64,000 bases of DNA from Bagarius yarrelli (GCA_005784505.1 VCAZ01000014.1:1829241-1893240); one strand, 5' to 3'. Counted from the first letter of the stretch, positions 1-11,712 are shown. Made by a program: numbers and translations. Notes: a model not told the origin generated them from the sequence alone.

Positions 1-130
1 CAGGTTCCTGCCCTTTTCCTCATTATCAAGGAGCTTTGAGGCTGGATTGGGACTCACTCTGCTCCACTGACACAAGGCTACAATTTACATTACATTTAAT
101 TATTACAATATGTTGTAATTAACAATAACA

Positions 131-345
131 TGTGGTGTCACCCATACGAGGATGGGTTCTCTATTGAGTCTGGTTTCTTTCTACTTCATCTCAGGGAGTT
201 TTTCCTTGCCACAGTTGCCTCGGCTTGCTCATAAGGGACAAACGTACACTTTTACACTTTTACTGCATTCTGTGTAAAGCTGCTTTGAGACAATGTCCAT
301 TGTTAAAAGCACAAAACAAATAAAACTGAATTGAATTAAATTAAA
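131..345 (+). repeat. Dispersed fish repeat with gaattgaatt-type tail (family S)
   Basis: Contains the blocks ggatgggttct, ctcagggagtttttccttgc, cggcttgctcat and taaagctgctttgagacaat, ending in an A/T-rich aactgaattgaattaaat tail. I recognise this set of blocks as a repeat scattered widely in catfish and related fish, but cannot give its formal name. A second member in the opposite orientation lies at 9496-9850 and shares the caaagcagctttac core. No coding potential is claimed. Confidence 0.75.
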
Positions 346-1427
346 TGACTAAAACGTCCCCATATCGATGATTATATGTTTATTATAAAAGGCAGTAACA
401 AATGTCACATTTGATCAAGTTCAGATGACATGGAACATATGCTAGACAGGTTGTTACTTTGGGTGGGGCAAAGTTACTGTCATTGTCTTGTCAATCAGAG
501 GAACACTGGCCAAATCATCGCCATCTGTAGATACGCTGTTGTTGGAGAATAGCGGTTTTGCTATGTTATAGTGCTGCAGTTATAGCGTAGCATAAGCTAG
601 ATATAAAAAGATCACTCTAAATTTTGTAAAATACAGGAGACAGGAAGTGGCAAGTGGCCAAATCTAAGACAAAAGTGCCCAGAGTAAGGGAAAAGGGTTG
701 TTTGGAAATGAGGCTATCGCTATATTACATTTACAGTTTTAGGCAGATGACATAGAAGGCCAGACATTTGCTTAAGTTTAGAGCAGAAAAAAAAAATGCA
801 GAGAAGAATTTAATTAAAGACCACAAAACGTACAAAGTATTAAAGCAACAAACACACATGAAAAGACGTTAAACTAAACTTAAAATACATAGCATGACAT
901 GGAAACATCAAAGCTACGAAACAAAACAACATGATTAGCACAACCAAAGCTAGCTTAGCTCTGTGCTCAAGACATTTGAATTATCTACTACATTAGACTT
1001 ACCTAGTATTAAAATAAATACTTAAAACCACTTAAAGCACTTGAAAAGTGCCAGGTCACATTTCTCATATGGCGAGTTGTTTCTCCCGCAGCCTCATGAG
1101 AGGCAGGGTAGTAGAACATCCTGACACTGGCACATACTGAGGAGTCAAACGTACTACTTGCCTTGCACACTATAAAGTATGCAGACGCAATGCGACAGTA
1201 AATGTTGCATACAGGGTTTAATACGGTATATACTGTACAACAAAATAGAGGAAAAACTAAACAAGACCGACCTGAAGACTATTACGGAACCAACCAATGA
1301 CAGGGCAGAGGTAAATCACATGACAAAGAAGAGAGAGAAAAGTTTTTATCAAAATTATGTGGTTTCCTTCTGGTGGCCTGACGGTTTACCGTCCCACATA
1401 CATCCTATTTTTATGTGCAGATGAGGG
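346..1427. other. No gene seen; one weak SINE-tail fragment
   Basis: No splice-bounded exon or conserved protein is recognisable. A fragment at about 725-750 (ttacatttacag followed by aggcagatg) resembles the tail of the V-SINE-type copies elsewhere in the window. A short open frame at 1179-1424 has no recognisable domain and is probably chance. Confidence 0.5.
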
Positions 1428-1532
1428 TAGATAAGAGTCTTGCTCAATGTCCTAAGGGTAGCAGCTTGGCGGTGGTGGGAAGTGAACACACAACCTTTCA
1501 GGCCATAGTCTAATGTTTATACCATTTAACTT
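1428..1532 (-). repeat. V-SINE-type SINE fragment
   Basis: Degraded match to the head half of the SINE (cttgctca, then agcttggcggtggt, then an aaccttt B-box side), read on the minus strand. It abuts a plus-strand copy, giving a head-to-head arrangement. Confidence 0.55.
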
Positions 1533-1544
1533 GCAACTTAAGGT

Positions 1545-1663
1545 CAATGGTGGTGAATAGTTATGGGTTTAAGTATTTGATTAGAAGATCAAGGTTCAAG
1601 CCCCTGCACTGCCAAGCTGCCACTGATGGGCCCTTGAGCACGGCCCTTAACCCTCCGCCTGCT
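1545..1663 (+). repeat. V-SINE-type SINE head fragment
   Basis: Carries a B-box-like ggttcaagccc and the body block gctgccactgatgggccctt, then cggcccttaaccct. The normal tail is missing and the sequence switches to an opposite-orientation tail at 1667. Confidence 0.65.
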
Positions 1664-1666
1664 TTA

Positions 1667-1725
1667 TTTACATTTACAATATTTAGCAGATGCTTTAATC
1701 CAAAACAATTTACAAAATGTGCTTC
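1667..1725 (-). repeat. V-SINE tail fragment
   Basis: Shows tttacatttacaatattta then gcagatgctttaatcca, the reverse complement of the usual SINE tail. Together with 1545-1663 it suggests a rearranged or nested SINE pair. Confidence 0.5.
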
Positions 1726-1807
1726 GAGTCGAATCACTGGGCAGATCAGAGCAAAGAGCAAAAGAGCAAAACATTTTTATGTATGTATCTCTTAAAGACA
1801 TTAGCAG

Positions 1808-1854
1808 TTTTTAATCTGATTGTAATAGAGTTATTAAAACAATCAGATTAAAAA
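1808..1854. repeat. Short perfect inverted repeat
   Basis: The arms tttttaatctgattgt (1808-1823) and its exact reverse complement (1839-1854) are separated by 15 bases. The sequence that follows (tgacatgtaaac, aatctgatta) repeats the same words, suggesting the end of a small non-autonomous DNA element, which I could not classify. Confidence 0.55.
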
Positions 1855-1984
1855 AGTGACATGTAAACAGGTCAATCAGAATCAAGTGGCCAAATCTGAT
1901 TAAAATCTTTGCTTTAAACCTTTTCCAATCCGACCGAGAAAACATGTAAACACTTAATTGCACTGAAAATGAAACTAGAAAGTT

Positions 1985-2505
1985 CTGAGCACCCATTTTC
2001 AATGCTCTAACAGAGGAAAGGAGGAGGTTCGCACCCAGAATTTGACTGTACATGGCCCCAACTATCGTCCCTCTTATGCGGTGAAGTTATTCTATCCTTT
2101 TAGCAGCAAAACACCTCCAAAGCGTAATGTGTGACATTCCTCCTCCTCCAAACGCGGTGAGGTGAGTTGATGCCGAAGAGCTTGATTTTGGTCTTGATCA
2201 TCTCACCTCAACACTTCCACCCAGTTCTCCTCTGATTTATTTAGATGTTCATTGGCATCATTGTTTATTCAGACAGGTCTGTAAATGTGCTTTCTTGAGC
2301 AGAGGGACATTGCTGGATTTCAGTCCTCCATGGCGTAATTGGTAGTTATCAATTGTTTTTTTGGTGTTTATGGTCCCAGCTGCCTTAAGATTATTGCCAA
2401 GATTCTCCCATCGTAGTTCTACGCTAATTTCTCGCTAAGCTCTTATAATTATTGAACACTACGAGGTGAGATCTTCCATAGATCCCGAGACTGACAGAGA
2501 TTTAT
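1985..2505 (-). mobile_element. Tc1-like transposon remnant A
   Basis: On the minus strand this translates in broken frames to Tc1-family transposase segments. The start of one frame (2053 downward) reads MYSQILGANLLLSSVRALKMG, matching the family's conserved GAMYRQIL..NLLPSARALKMG region. DNA blocks such as atgcggtgaagtt, cccagttctcct and ttcattggca are shared with remnant B at 3958-4670. Frameshifts and stops show it is dead, and only the middle of the roughly 340-residue transposase is left. It is a separate insertion from B because both cover the same part of the protein. Confidence 0.8.
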
Positions 2506-3779
2506 TAATCTGATTAATTTTATTTCTCTTTAAAGAAAAAGTGTCCATCACTTGGCTGTTCTGACATTAATGGGAAGTTCATTACCTCATTTTGTTGCCA
2601 AAACAGAGAAGTGTCTTATGGAATGGTGGAACCAGTGTTTGGGGATATACGGGAGTGTGGTGCAATTTGAGTAGGCTATATTCTGACAAATAAGGGCTTT
2701 TGGTTTTTTTTAGCAGTTTTTATTTAATAGTATGATTTGAAAAATGATCCATTCCAATGATTGTCCACCTCAAAGCTACAGAGGTCTATGATGTTTCTTG
2801 CTCAAGCGATTGGAAGAGCTGAAATGGGAGCCATGCCTGAGAGAGTGGCCGACGCCTGTGGGCACGGTGGGAAGGGTAAACTCTAGACTGTGATCTGTGA
2901 TGTTCGCACACATGGCTGCACAATGTGCACACACACTGAGGCTTGTCCTGCACCAAACGCCAAGTCCTCCGCCTCCACTCTTCATACAGCTCCACGTTCA
3001 CACTGCTCTGCACATGTCCATGTTTTTACACTTCCCTAGTCTTCCTTTTTTTTCTTTCTTTGGAACAGCACCTGGGCCACTCAATAATCTATTTAGGAGT
3101 CATGTTTGCAGTAAAACACATCCAAACCTTTAGCGTTTACCAGATATCGTAATGTAAAACACATTAACTTGTTATCGCTAAACGTAGACCTGGCGTCGTT
3201 TTGTGATGCTAAAAGAATTTCTCCATATGAATACACAGCTGCATTTTCAGCAGCTCATCTTGGGCTACTGCTGAAACCAGGCCAGGTCGTAAGCGTAGCC
3301 ATAATAGCAGCCTTTCATTCTCTGAAATGTAGTGCTGTGCATGCAAGCTGCATGCGTAAACAGCGGGGTATTGATCGGCACAGCTTGGCGAAATAGTAAG
3401 GGCGACATTATTATTTGAGGTCTTAACCCACACAGTGTGTGTGCCATTTCAGACAGACCTGCTTTCAAATCCGAAGCCACAGGAAGAGGAAGTCATGGTG
3501 GCCAACGGATAAAATAACGTCAAGTGCTTTAAAGCATTAATAATGATTCGATTGATTCACTCAGCGGAATGGATAAGTAGGTAATTGAATTTTTGATGAT
3601 TTCGAATACCAAAAAATAAAATGCACTTTTGCTGATTTCTAAACAAGAAATTAAAACCTTTTACAAATGTAATCTTTATACTTATATTATTAATAACTCT
3701 AATAATAACAATAATAACTAATTTTGCTATATACATCGTATAGAATTTGAAGCATTATTCAATATGTTAATTTTTTCTA
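2506..3779. other. No gene or repeat recognised
   Basis: Several short open frames overlap at 2776-3480 on both strands, but none shows a recognisable domain, splice context or consistent codon pattern. It could contain unique intergenic or regulatory DNA. I see nothing more specific. Confidence 0.45.
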
Positions 3780-3827
3780 AATTTACATTTCAAACATTTA
3801 GCAGATGCTCATATCCAGAGCAACGCT
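3780..3827 (-). repeat. V-SINE tail fragment
   Basis: Matches the tail signature with ttacatttc, aaacatttagcagatgc and atccagagcaacg. It is only the 3' end of the element, read on the minus strand. Confidence 0.6.
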
Positions 3828-3957
3828 TTGAACCTTATCATCGAACAGCTCAATATTGGTACGTTAGATCACAAAACAAAGTATAACAACCCAAACAAAC
3901 TGTTAAAAAAAGAGCAGTATATAAGTATTACACTAGGGTTAGTATATGGTGGCAAAA

Positions 3958-4670
3958 CCCTTGTTGGCAATCACAGAGGTCAGACGTTTTTCGTAGCTGG
4001 CCACCAGGTTTGCACACATCTCAGGAGGCATTTTGTGCCGCTCCACTTTTTAGATCCTCAGCAAGTCATAAAGTTTCTCTAGGTTAAGGTTTGGCAACTC
4101 AACCCTTCAGCATCCTTTATGCTTCTTCTTGTTGCCATGGCCGTGTGTTTTTGGGTCATAAAATACCCATCCACCACCCATTCAAGGCTCTGACAGAGGA
4201 AAGGATGAAACACTTTTGACTGTACTTGGCCCCAACCATCGTCCCTCTAATGCGGTGAAGTTGTTCTGCCCTTTAAACAGCACCTCCTACTTGGGGTCAT
4301 AGGCAGCATTCCTCCTTCTTCAAACACGTTGAGTAGAGTTGATGCCAAAGAGCTGATCTGACCACAACACTTTCACCCAGTTCTCATTCAGATGTTCATT
4401 GGCGAACTTCAGACAGGCCTGTAAATGTGCTTTCTTCAGCAGGGAGACATTGCAGGATTTTAGTCCTTCATGGTGTAAATGATAGTTATCAAGTGTTTTT
4501 TTTGGTGTTGATGGTCGCAGCTGTCTTGAAATCATTGGCAAGATTCTCCCATGTATTTCTACTGCTCTCATAATCATTGAAAGTGCAAGGTGAGATTTTA
4601 CATGGAGCCACAGGTATTTTGTGTTTCTTCTATTTGTGAGGTGTTGTCCCCTTCTCACCAAGCAGCCTGT
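3958..4670 (-). mobile_element. Tc1-like transposon remnant B
   Basis: Minus-strand fragment of a Tc1-family element. The open part (4661 down to 4320) includes SLLKKAHLQACLKFANEHLN and NWVKVLWSD, which are the conserved transposase stretch around the first catalytic aspartate, and then LFGINSTQRV. Family elements usually encode about 340 residues. Here the frame is interrupted, and the lower-coordinate half (3958-4320) survives only as DNA similarity (ccaccaggtttgcacac, gccatggccgtgtgttt). It is cut off at 4671, where a TCTG/TATC microsatellite begins. It is not functional. Confidence 0.88.
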
Positions 4671-4686
4671 CTGTCTGTCTGTATGC

Positions 4687-4745
<59 letters not shown>
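4667..4745. repeat. (TGTC)n/(TATC)n microsatellite
   Basis: A run of ctgt repeats passes into about 16 uninterrupted atct units. It abuts the truncated end of the Tc1 remnant. Confidence 0.97.
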
Positions 4746-5436
4746 GTTGTTTCTTTTAAATGTTACCTGTCACATGCTGATCAAAGATAAGCAAAATGCA
4801 TTGGAGTTCAAAGTTTCAGAAATAAACAATAACATTGAGGTTTATGAGTTATATCATATACCGGGCGTGAATAGCAGTATAGCCGAGTGCAAACGTTTAT
4901 CCGGCTTCGGCTTTTGGATTTTACTGATGTTTCAGTTTGATTATTTTGTTTAATAACCTTTTTTAGTAGTTTTTTTTCCTTTTAGTACAGTTTAATGTAA
5001 AGGACAATCAGTAATTTTATTTATATTATAATTGTTTGTATAAAATTTGCCTAAATCTGATCTTATTTTTGTCTTACACCCTTCACGGCGTTTATTCCCC
5101 TGACACACATGCTTGATCTGTACAATCCCAAGCCCATGATTCTGAATGTCTGAATATGATTATAATTCTATGAAAATTTTGACCTTTGCATGTCTCTCTG
5201 CTGGCGCAGAGCCAACGCTATGGCGCTTCATAGCTACTGAATATTTTATGGTGCCGTTTTACCTCGTGACCTCATGTGAAATGTCATACTACACATTTTA
5301 TGATGCTTCCACAACAGTTTATTCGCTCTTAGAAAAATGGTTCTTCAAAGGTTCTTGCTTTAGTGGCTTCTTTGTAGACTGAAGAGTAAGTCTGCATGTT
5401 ACACATATTTCTGGTGCTACTAAAATCTCGAAGTCT

Positions 5437-5438
<2 letters not shown>
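4746..5438. other. No gene seen; short repeat-like fragment
   Basis: No exon is recognisable. The stretch at about 5325-5390 (cttagaaaaatggttcttc, aaaggttcttgc) resembles a common fish dispersed repeat built on ggttctt words, but the match is short. Confidence 0.4.

Positions 5439-5509
<71 letters not shown>
5439..5509. repeat. (CA)n microsatellite
   Basis: About 35 almost uninterrupted CA units. The minus-strand open frame across it is an artefact. Confidence 0.98.
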
Positions 5510-5511
<2 letters not shown>

Positions 5512-5701
5512 CTCAGCTCTAAATGAACTGTATAGAAAACTTTAATATGTAGTGTTTATGTCATTCTTGACTGTGTTGCTGAGTCAGAGCTCCAGATGTT
5601 TAAGCCTGAACTTGACTTATTGTTGCTGTGTGCATGTGTATTTGTGTGTGACGTTCCTCTGGGTTCCTCTGTCTGTCTGTCTATCTCTCTACATATTTTT
5701 C

Positions 5702-5792
<91 letters not shown>
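5702..5792. repeat. (ATCT)n microsatellite
   Basis: About 22 atct units, preceded by gtctgtctgtct and followed after about 50 bases by the large minisatellite. Translation gives meaningless YLSI repeats. Confidence 0.98.
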
Positions 5793-5844
5793 GTATTTAT
5801 CCATTTGTCTATCTGTCTGCCTATTTACCCATTTACCTACCTGT

Positions 5845-8247
5845 CTCTAACCCATACATCATAGCTGTCTCACCACTGTCTCTAAACCATACATCATAGC
5901 TGTCTCACCACTGTCTCTAACCCATACATCATAGCTGGTCTCACCACTGTCTCTAAAACCATACATCATAGCTGTCTCACCACTGTCTCTAAACCATACA
6001 TCATAGCTGGTCTCACCACTGTCTAAACCATACATCATAGCTGTCTCACCACTGTCTCTAAACCATACAACATAGCTGTCTCACCACACTGTCTCTAAAT
6101 ATACATCATAGCTGGTCTCACCACTGTCTCTAAACTATACATCATAGCTGGTCTCACCACTGTCTCTAAACTATACATCATAGCTGGTCTCACCACTGTC
6201 TCACCACTGTCTTTAAACTATTAATCATAGCTGGTCTCACCACTGTCTCTCTCTAACTCATACATCATAGCTGGTCTCGCCACTGTCTCTAAACTCATAC
6301 ATCATAGCTGGTCTCACCACTGTCTCTAAGTGATGAGTGATGAGACCAGCTATAATGTATGGTTAAGAGACAGTGGTAAGACAGCCATACATCATAGCTG
6401 TCTTACCACTGTCTCTTAACCATACATTATAGCTGGTCTCATCACTGTCTCTAAACCATACATCATAGCTGTCTCACCACTGTCTCTAAACCATACATCA
6501 TAGCTGTCTCACCACTGTCTAACTCTCATCAACTCATAACCATACATCATAGCTGTCTCACCAACTGTCTCTAAAAACCATGTACATCATAGCTGTCTCA
6601 CCACACTGTCTCTCTAACTCATACATCATAGCTGGGTCTCACCACTGTCTCTAACTCATACATCACAGCTGGTCTCACCACTGTCTCTAAACCATACATC
6701 ATAGCTGTCTCACCACTCTTTACCACTGTCTTTAGCTAAAACCATACCATCATCATAGCTGGTCTCACCACTGTCTCTAAAACCATACATCATAGCTGGT
6801 CTCACCACTGTCTCTAAACCATACATCCATAGCTGTCTTACCACTGTCTCTTAACCATACATTATAGCTGGTCTCACCACGTCTACATACACTGTCTCTA
6901 AACCATACATCATAGCTGTCTCACCACTGTCTCTACCATCTAAACCATACATCATAGCTGTCTCATCACCACTGTCTTTAAACTCATACATCAGAGCTGT
7001 CTCACAACTGTCTCTAAACCATACATCATAGCTGTTCTCACCACTGTCTCTAACTCATACATCATAGCTGGTCTCACACACTGTCTCTAACTCATACATC
7101 ATAGCTGGTCTCACAACTGTCTCTAAACCATACATCATAGCTGGTCTCACCACTGTCTCTTAAAACTGGTCTCACCATATCTACTCAATCATAGCTGGTC
7201 TCACCACTGTCTCTAACTCATACACATTATAGCTGGTCTCACCCACTGTCTCTAAACCATACATCATAGCTGGTCCCACCACTGTCTCTAAAAACATACA
7301 TCATAGCTGGTCTCACCACTGTCTCTAAATCAACATACATCATAGCTGGTCTCACCACTGTCTCTAAACTACATACATCATAGCTGGTCTCACCACTGTC
7401 TCACCACTTAAACCTATACATCATAGCTGGTCTCACCACTGTCTCTAACTCATCATACATCATAGCTGGTCTCACCACTGTCTCTAACTCATAGCTCTGT
7501 CTCTACATCATCACCACTGCTGGTCTCACCACTGTCTCTAAACTCATAGCATCAAAGCTGCTGTCTCACCACTGTTCTCTAAACCCCATCATAGCTGTCT
7601 CACCACTGTCTCTAACTCTCATAGCTGGTCTCACCATCATACATCAAGCTGTCTCTAACCACTGTCTCTAAACCATACATCATAGCTGTCTCACCACTGT
7701 CTCTGTCTCTAAACCATACATCATAGCTGTCTCACCACTGTCTCTAACTCATACATCATAGCTGTCTCACAACTGTCTCACAACTAACTCTAAACCATAC
7801 ATCATAGCTGTCTCACCACTGTCTCTAAAATCTCTAAACTCATTCTCACATGTCAAACTAGCTGGTCTCACCACTGTCTCACCACTAACTCATACATCAT
7901 AGCTGTCTCACCACTGTCTCTAAACCATACATCATAGCTGTCTCACCACTGTCTCTAAACCATACATCATAGCTGTCTCACCACTGTCTCTAAACCATAC
8001 ATCATAGCTGTCTCACCACTGCTGTCTCACAACTCTCTCAAAAACCATACATCATAGCTGTCTCACCACTGTCTCTAAACCATACATCATAGCTGGTCTC
8101 ACCACTGTCTCTAACTCATACATCATAGCTGTCTCACTCACAAAACCACTCATAGTCTCTAAACTCATACTGACATCATAGCTGTCTCACAACTGTCTCT
8201 AACTCATACATCAACTCATACATCAACGCTGCCTAAACCATACATAG
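5845..8247. repeat. 2.4 kb minisatellite, unit about 35-36 bp
   Basis: Roughly 60-70 tandem copies of a unit made of the blocks accatacatcatag, ctgtctcaccact and gtctctaa. Two main variants differ by ctgtctc versus ctggtctc. Copies vary in length through small insertions and deletions, except for a homogeneous core at about 7890-8025. One unit is inverted near 6336-6384. No reading frame runs through it. The array is the largest single repeat block in the window. Confidence 0.97.
6336..6446. repeat. Perfect 49-bp inverted repeat inside the minisatellite
   Basis: The left arm, 6336-6384, is the exact reverse complement of the right arm, 6398-6446, with a 13-base spacer. Both arms carry the rarer variant words tcttaccact and aaccatacattatag, also seen in direct orientation near 6835-6875. 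It can form a long hairpin or cruciform. Confidence 0.93.
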
Positions 8248-9434
8248 CTCCCCTGACACGTTTCTTCACCCATCCCAACCTGCCTGTACTTTATGATGGT
8301 TACTAATTAAAGTCTTGTCTTCATTATGCTTGCTTTTTTTGGTAAATTCTGACGTAGCAAACATCAAACCCACATAACTAATTGGTTGCTTCCGCTCCAT
8401 TATGTTCGCTTTGTTTTCTTTACTTTCGGTTACTAGGTTACCAATACCGCCATCAGCTGCTTGAACAACTCATTGAAAACACACCTAATTCACATTTCTT
8501 TTTTATCTTTGAAAAGATTCGTCTCAGTTTAGGATCGAAACTGGGCTGATGTTGAAAACAACACCACGTGCAGAATTTTTATAAATACCGGGTATTTTTG
8601 GGTGCCTGAGATGTTTACCTTCATATTCAAGCTCAAAGGTGACATCCTGGTTAGCACTTCCCCTTAATCCATATCCGTGTTTGTACCTGTCTATCCAGGG
8701 AACCAAAGCCCTTCCTGCTCCATGATAAAGCTCAAACAAAAGCAGAGGGATTAAAGGTCACTGTCTCCTGGCAGTCCTGCTGTTTTCCTTCATAATCATC
8801 AGGCGCTGAGGTCAAAGTCTGCTTTGTGTAGGTCTGCTGTATGACACAGGGCAACGGTTAGGGTTAAACTGCACTTTGAACGGTTAAAAGTTTATTTTCA
8901 GTGTTATATTTGAGAAAAAAAAGATCTGGTCTTGACCCTAAGTGTAGGCAGGTGTTGTTTATCGAGGTGATATGGGTTCGAGAGTACAGTATAGTGCCGT
9001 ATTAACTGGAAATAACTAGTCTTTATTATTACAGAAATAGAAGTTCATTCATTTTTTAAAATGTAGCAATGCATTTATAAACTAATTGACAAATTAAGCC
9101 TTAAACCCGAACATAAAGACTTTCTTAACCTTCTAATCTTCCGGCTCTGGAAATTGTACAAAGGAAATAGACACATAAAAGGTTTTTCGCTGAGATGTTG
9201 TCATGACAATGATTAACGTCATGGCACTTGTGGAGGAGTTACAGTAAAGACTGTCATTCTTATCATATTAGGAATAATTTCGATATAAGATCATTTAGAT
9301 CTTAACTTCAAGACCGGCAACAAAACCGAAAAAAGAGATGAGATGTCACCAGGTGACTGTTTGGCAGGAATTTATTATTTCTGAATGACTGGGTTGATTT
9401 TGTAAGGAAGTGAATCTGCATGAAATATAATACA
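8248..9434. other. No gene or clear repeat recognised
   Basis: Contains a 71-codon minus-strand open frame (8524-8739) without a recognisable domain. No splice-bounded exon is evident. Composition is ordinary for the window. Confidence 0.45.
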
Positions 9435-9495
9435 GTCATGCCTCAACTTACAATTTTAATTTGTTCCATGACGGAGCTCGTAACTTGAATTAGTC
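9435..9495. repeat. Possible short dispersed-repeat fragment
   Basis: The words atgcctcaacttacaattt, ttgttccatgacgg and agctcgtaacttgaatt resemble a fish repeat built around attcgttccgtgac and cgtaactcgaatt. The evidence is similarity to remembered repeat words only. Confidence 0.35.
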
Positions 9496-9850
9496 AAGTC
9501 AAGTCATGTCCTCTTTATTTCTGTAGCACTTCTCTATAATCGGGATTGTTTCAAAGCAGCTTTACAGAATCACATCAGAAAAAGACAGGATGGAACACTC
9601 ATTAAAACACTCAATTTGATTGATATCTACAAATTAAGAGTCCCCAACTAAGCAAGCCAGCAGCGAGGAGCCAAAACTCCATAGGTGACAGAATGGAGAA
9701 AAAAACCTTAGGAGACCAGGTTCAGTCGGTGGGGTCAGTTCTCCTCCGACCAGATAAACCAGTAGGTTATTCCATGCTGCAGTAAAGTTTCCGTGGTCTT
9801 GTCCGAATGGCCATCTAGAAGACAAGAGAAACTGCCTTAAGTGATGGTGG
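9496..9850 (-). repeat. Family S dispersed repeat, minus orientation
   Basis: Begins with tcaagtcaagtcatg and contains tttcaaagcagctttacag, gcaagccagcagcgagga and gttctcctccgaccag, the same block order as the reverse of the copy at 131-345 but longer. The 130-codon minus-strand frame over it is repeat-derived. Confidence 0.7.
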
Positions 9851-10211
9851 CGACTTGGAATAACGAAGAACAGACATATGTTAGTGTAGATGCCATTCGA
9901 CTTGTGATAAACAAATATGTTGTGTGTTATTGGAGGCGTTCCGGGTTCTGGGTTGGCCTGACTATTGCAGCCTGACAATTCTTTACGGATTTGAAATTCC
10001 TTGTATGTTAGATCAATTTTTCCCATTGAAATTTATTAAAATGGCATTAATCCATTTCGGGTCCCCATAAAAACACCACCATTTTTTTGTTTTTAAATAA
10101 GAAAAATAAATGTATGAATAATGAATATTGTATAAAAAACAATACAATAGGATGTAGTGTATTTTTAATACAGTACAATACGGTAACATGGTGGTTCTGG
10201 AAATCAAACCG

Positions 10212-10213
<2 letters not shown>
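9851..10213. other. No gene recognised
   Basis: AT-rich unique-looking sequence leading into the TA tract. Short open frames here run into the TA tract and are not credible. Confidence 0.45.
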
Positions 10214-10273
<60 letters not shown>

Positions 10274-10278
10274 TATAG
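10214..10278. repeat. (TA)n tract
   Basis: About 30 TA units. The open frames in both directions across it (YIYIYI) are artefacts. Confidence 0.97.
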
Positions 10279-10837
10279 ATATATTAGAGGAGACTAATGT
10301 ACCAGCAAACATAAATGAAATTTTTCCCTCATAATACAACAGCCACCATTTGTGTTAGGAATAAAAATAACATATGGGAAGCAAACAAACAGAGTTTTAG
10401 TCCTTAGAAAATGCATTAAAGAGAAACAGAAGAAACAAATGGCCGTCGTTGTAACTTACCACAGTGAGCAGGGGAGGAGGAGCAACAACACCTTCACATC
10501 ATTTCAATATCCGAGGAAGCTGTGAAAGTCTCATCAGCAGCACAGCTTAAGGTAACCCTACACAGACTTACTGAAAAAAACTAATATGCTTGACATGAGA
10601 GGTGCCATATTAGTGTAATTATAACAAATCATCATCATCATCAATACCACATGGTGTCATATGATGTAATGAAGTTAAATATTATATACAGGGTCACGTC
10701 ACATAATGATCTGCAAATCAAAATACTAATCTGTAGAATTATATTTATGTACTGAAATTTACTTTTCATTACAAATCCATGTTCACTATGTCAAATTATA
10801 GACATATATAAAACTAATTTGTGACTATATATATATT
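10279..10837. other. No gene recognised
   Basis: Contains a short (ATC)n run at about 10630-10643 and otherwise AT-rich unremarkable sequence. Confidence 0.45.
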
Positions 10838-11024
10838 TTTTACATTATTTGGCAGACATTCTTATCCAGAGCAACTTACATTAATCTCTTTTATACAAAT
10901 GAGCAATTGGGGGTTAAGGGTCTTGCTCAGGGGCCCAACAGTGGTAGCTTGGTGGTGTTGAGAATCAAACTCACGATCTTTCTGGCATCTGTCCAACACT
11001 TAAACCACTGAGCCACCACTTCAC
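10838..11024 (-). repeat. V-SINE-type SINE
   Basis: Nearly full length. Read on the minus strand it has an A-box-like tggctcagtggttta, a degraded B-box, the body ccactgttgggcccctgag, tgctctggataagaat and a ttacatttaca-like end. These tRNA-derived elements are mobilised by LINE enzymes, and this copy is degraded. Confidence 0.88.
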
Positions 11025-11350
11025 ACGGTGTATTACAATTTTTTTTATTACAAATCACAGTTTGTGTTCATTTCATAAGATTTATTCTTGTGTTTCTTCA
11101 TTATTATTTTTGTTGCTATACCATAAAAAATATATTTTATTAATAAGTAATAATAATAATTATAATAATAATATTAATAACTTTTATAGAATGGAATATC
11201 ATGGAATGAAGGCGAAACACGGCTCATCACTTAAAAGAAGGTTAATACGCAGTATGTCATCAGAAAAAAAATTTTTTTATAAAATAAAATAAGCCAATGT
11301 TAATCAACGGTTTGTAAACAGTGCAATTTATTATTAAAAATGATCTAGGA
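11025..11350. other. No gene recognised; AT-rich
   Basis: Poly-T at 11040 and an AAT-rich patch at 11145-11180. The 76-codon frame is low complexity. Confidence 0.45.
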
Positions 11351-11712
11351 ATAGGTATGGTAGCTAAGTGGTTAGCACTGTTGCGTCACAGCAATAAGGT
11401 TCTGGGTTCGATTCCCCTGCAGGGGTCTTTCTGTGTGGAGTTTGTATGTTCTCCCTGTGTTTGTGTGGGTTTACCCTGGGTTCTCCGGTTTCCTCCCACA
11501 GTCCATATACATGTATGTTAGATTGATTGGTGATTCTAAAGTGGCCATAGGAGTGAGTGTGAGTGTGTGTGTGGCCCTGTGATGGACTGGTGACCTGTCC
11601 ATTGTGTCCCCCTCCTGCCTTTCTCCTAGTGACAGCTGGGATGAACTCCAGCAGATCCCTGTGACCCTAATTAAGTAGAATAAGTGGGTATAGAAAATGG
11701 ATGGATGGATAA
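11351..11712 (+). repeat. tRNA-like SINE, second family (family H), full length
   Basis: Has an RNA polymerase III A-box-like tagctaagtgg at 11360 and a B-box ggttcgattcc at 11405. The conserved blocks tctgtgtggagtttg, tttcctcccacagtcca, gatggactggtgacctgtc and ctccagcagatccctgtgac follow, ending in a (GGAT)n tail. It is the most complete of six family members in the window. Confidence 0.88.

Noticed and set aside
5552..5899. Plus-strand frame of 115 codons
   Set aside because: The bulk is the ATCT microsatellite and minisatellite edge; no domain or splice context.
5845..8247. CRISPR array
   Set aside because: Units are contiguous with no unique spacers and lie in a fish-type genome; it is a minisatellite.
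9634..10026. 130-codon minus-strand frame
   Set aside because: It lies on the family S dispersed repeat; similar frames arise from that repeat elsewhere.
11360..11415. tRNA-like A- and B-boxes suggesting a tRNA gene
   Set aside because: They belong to a SINE head with the family's full downstream body; no tRNA cloverleaf of normal length was seen.
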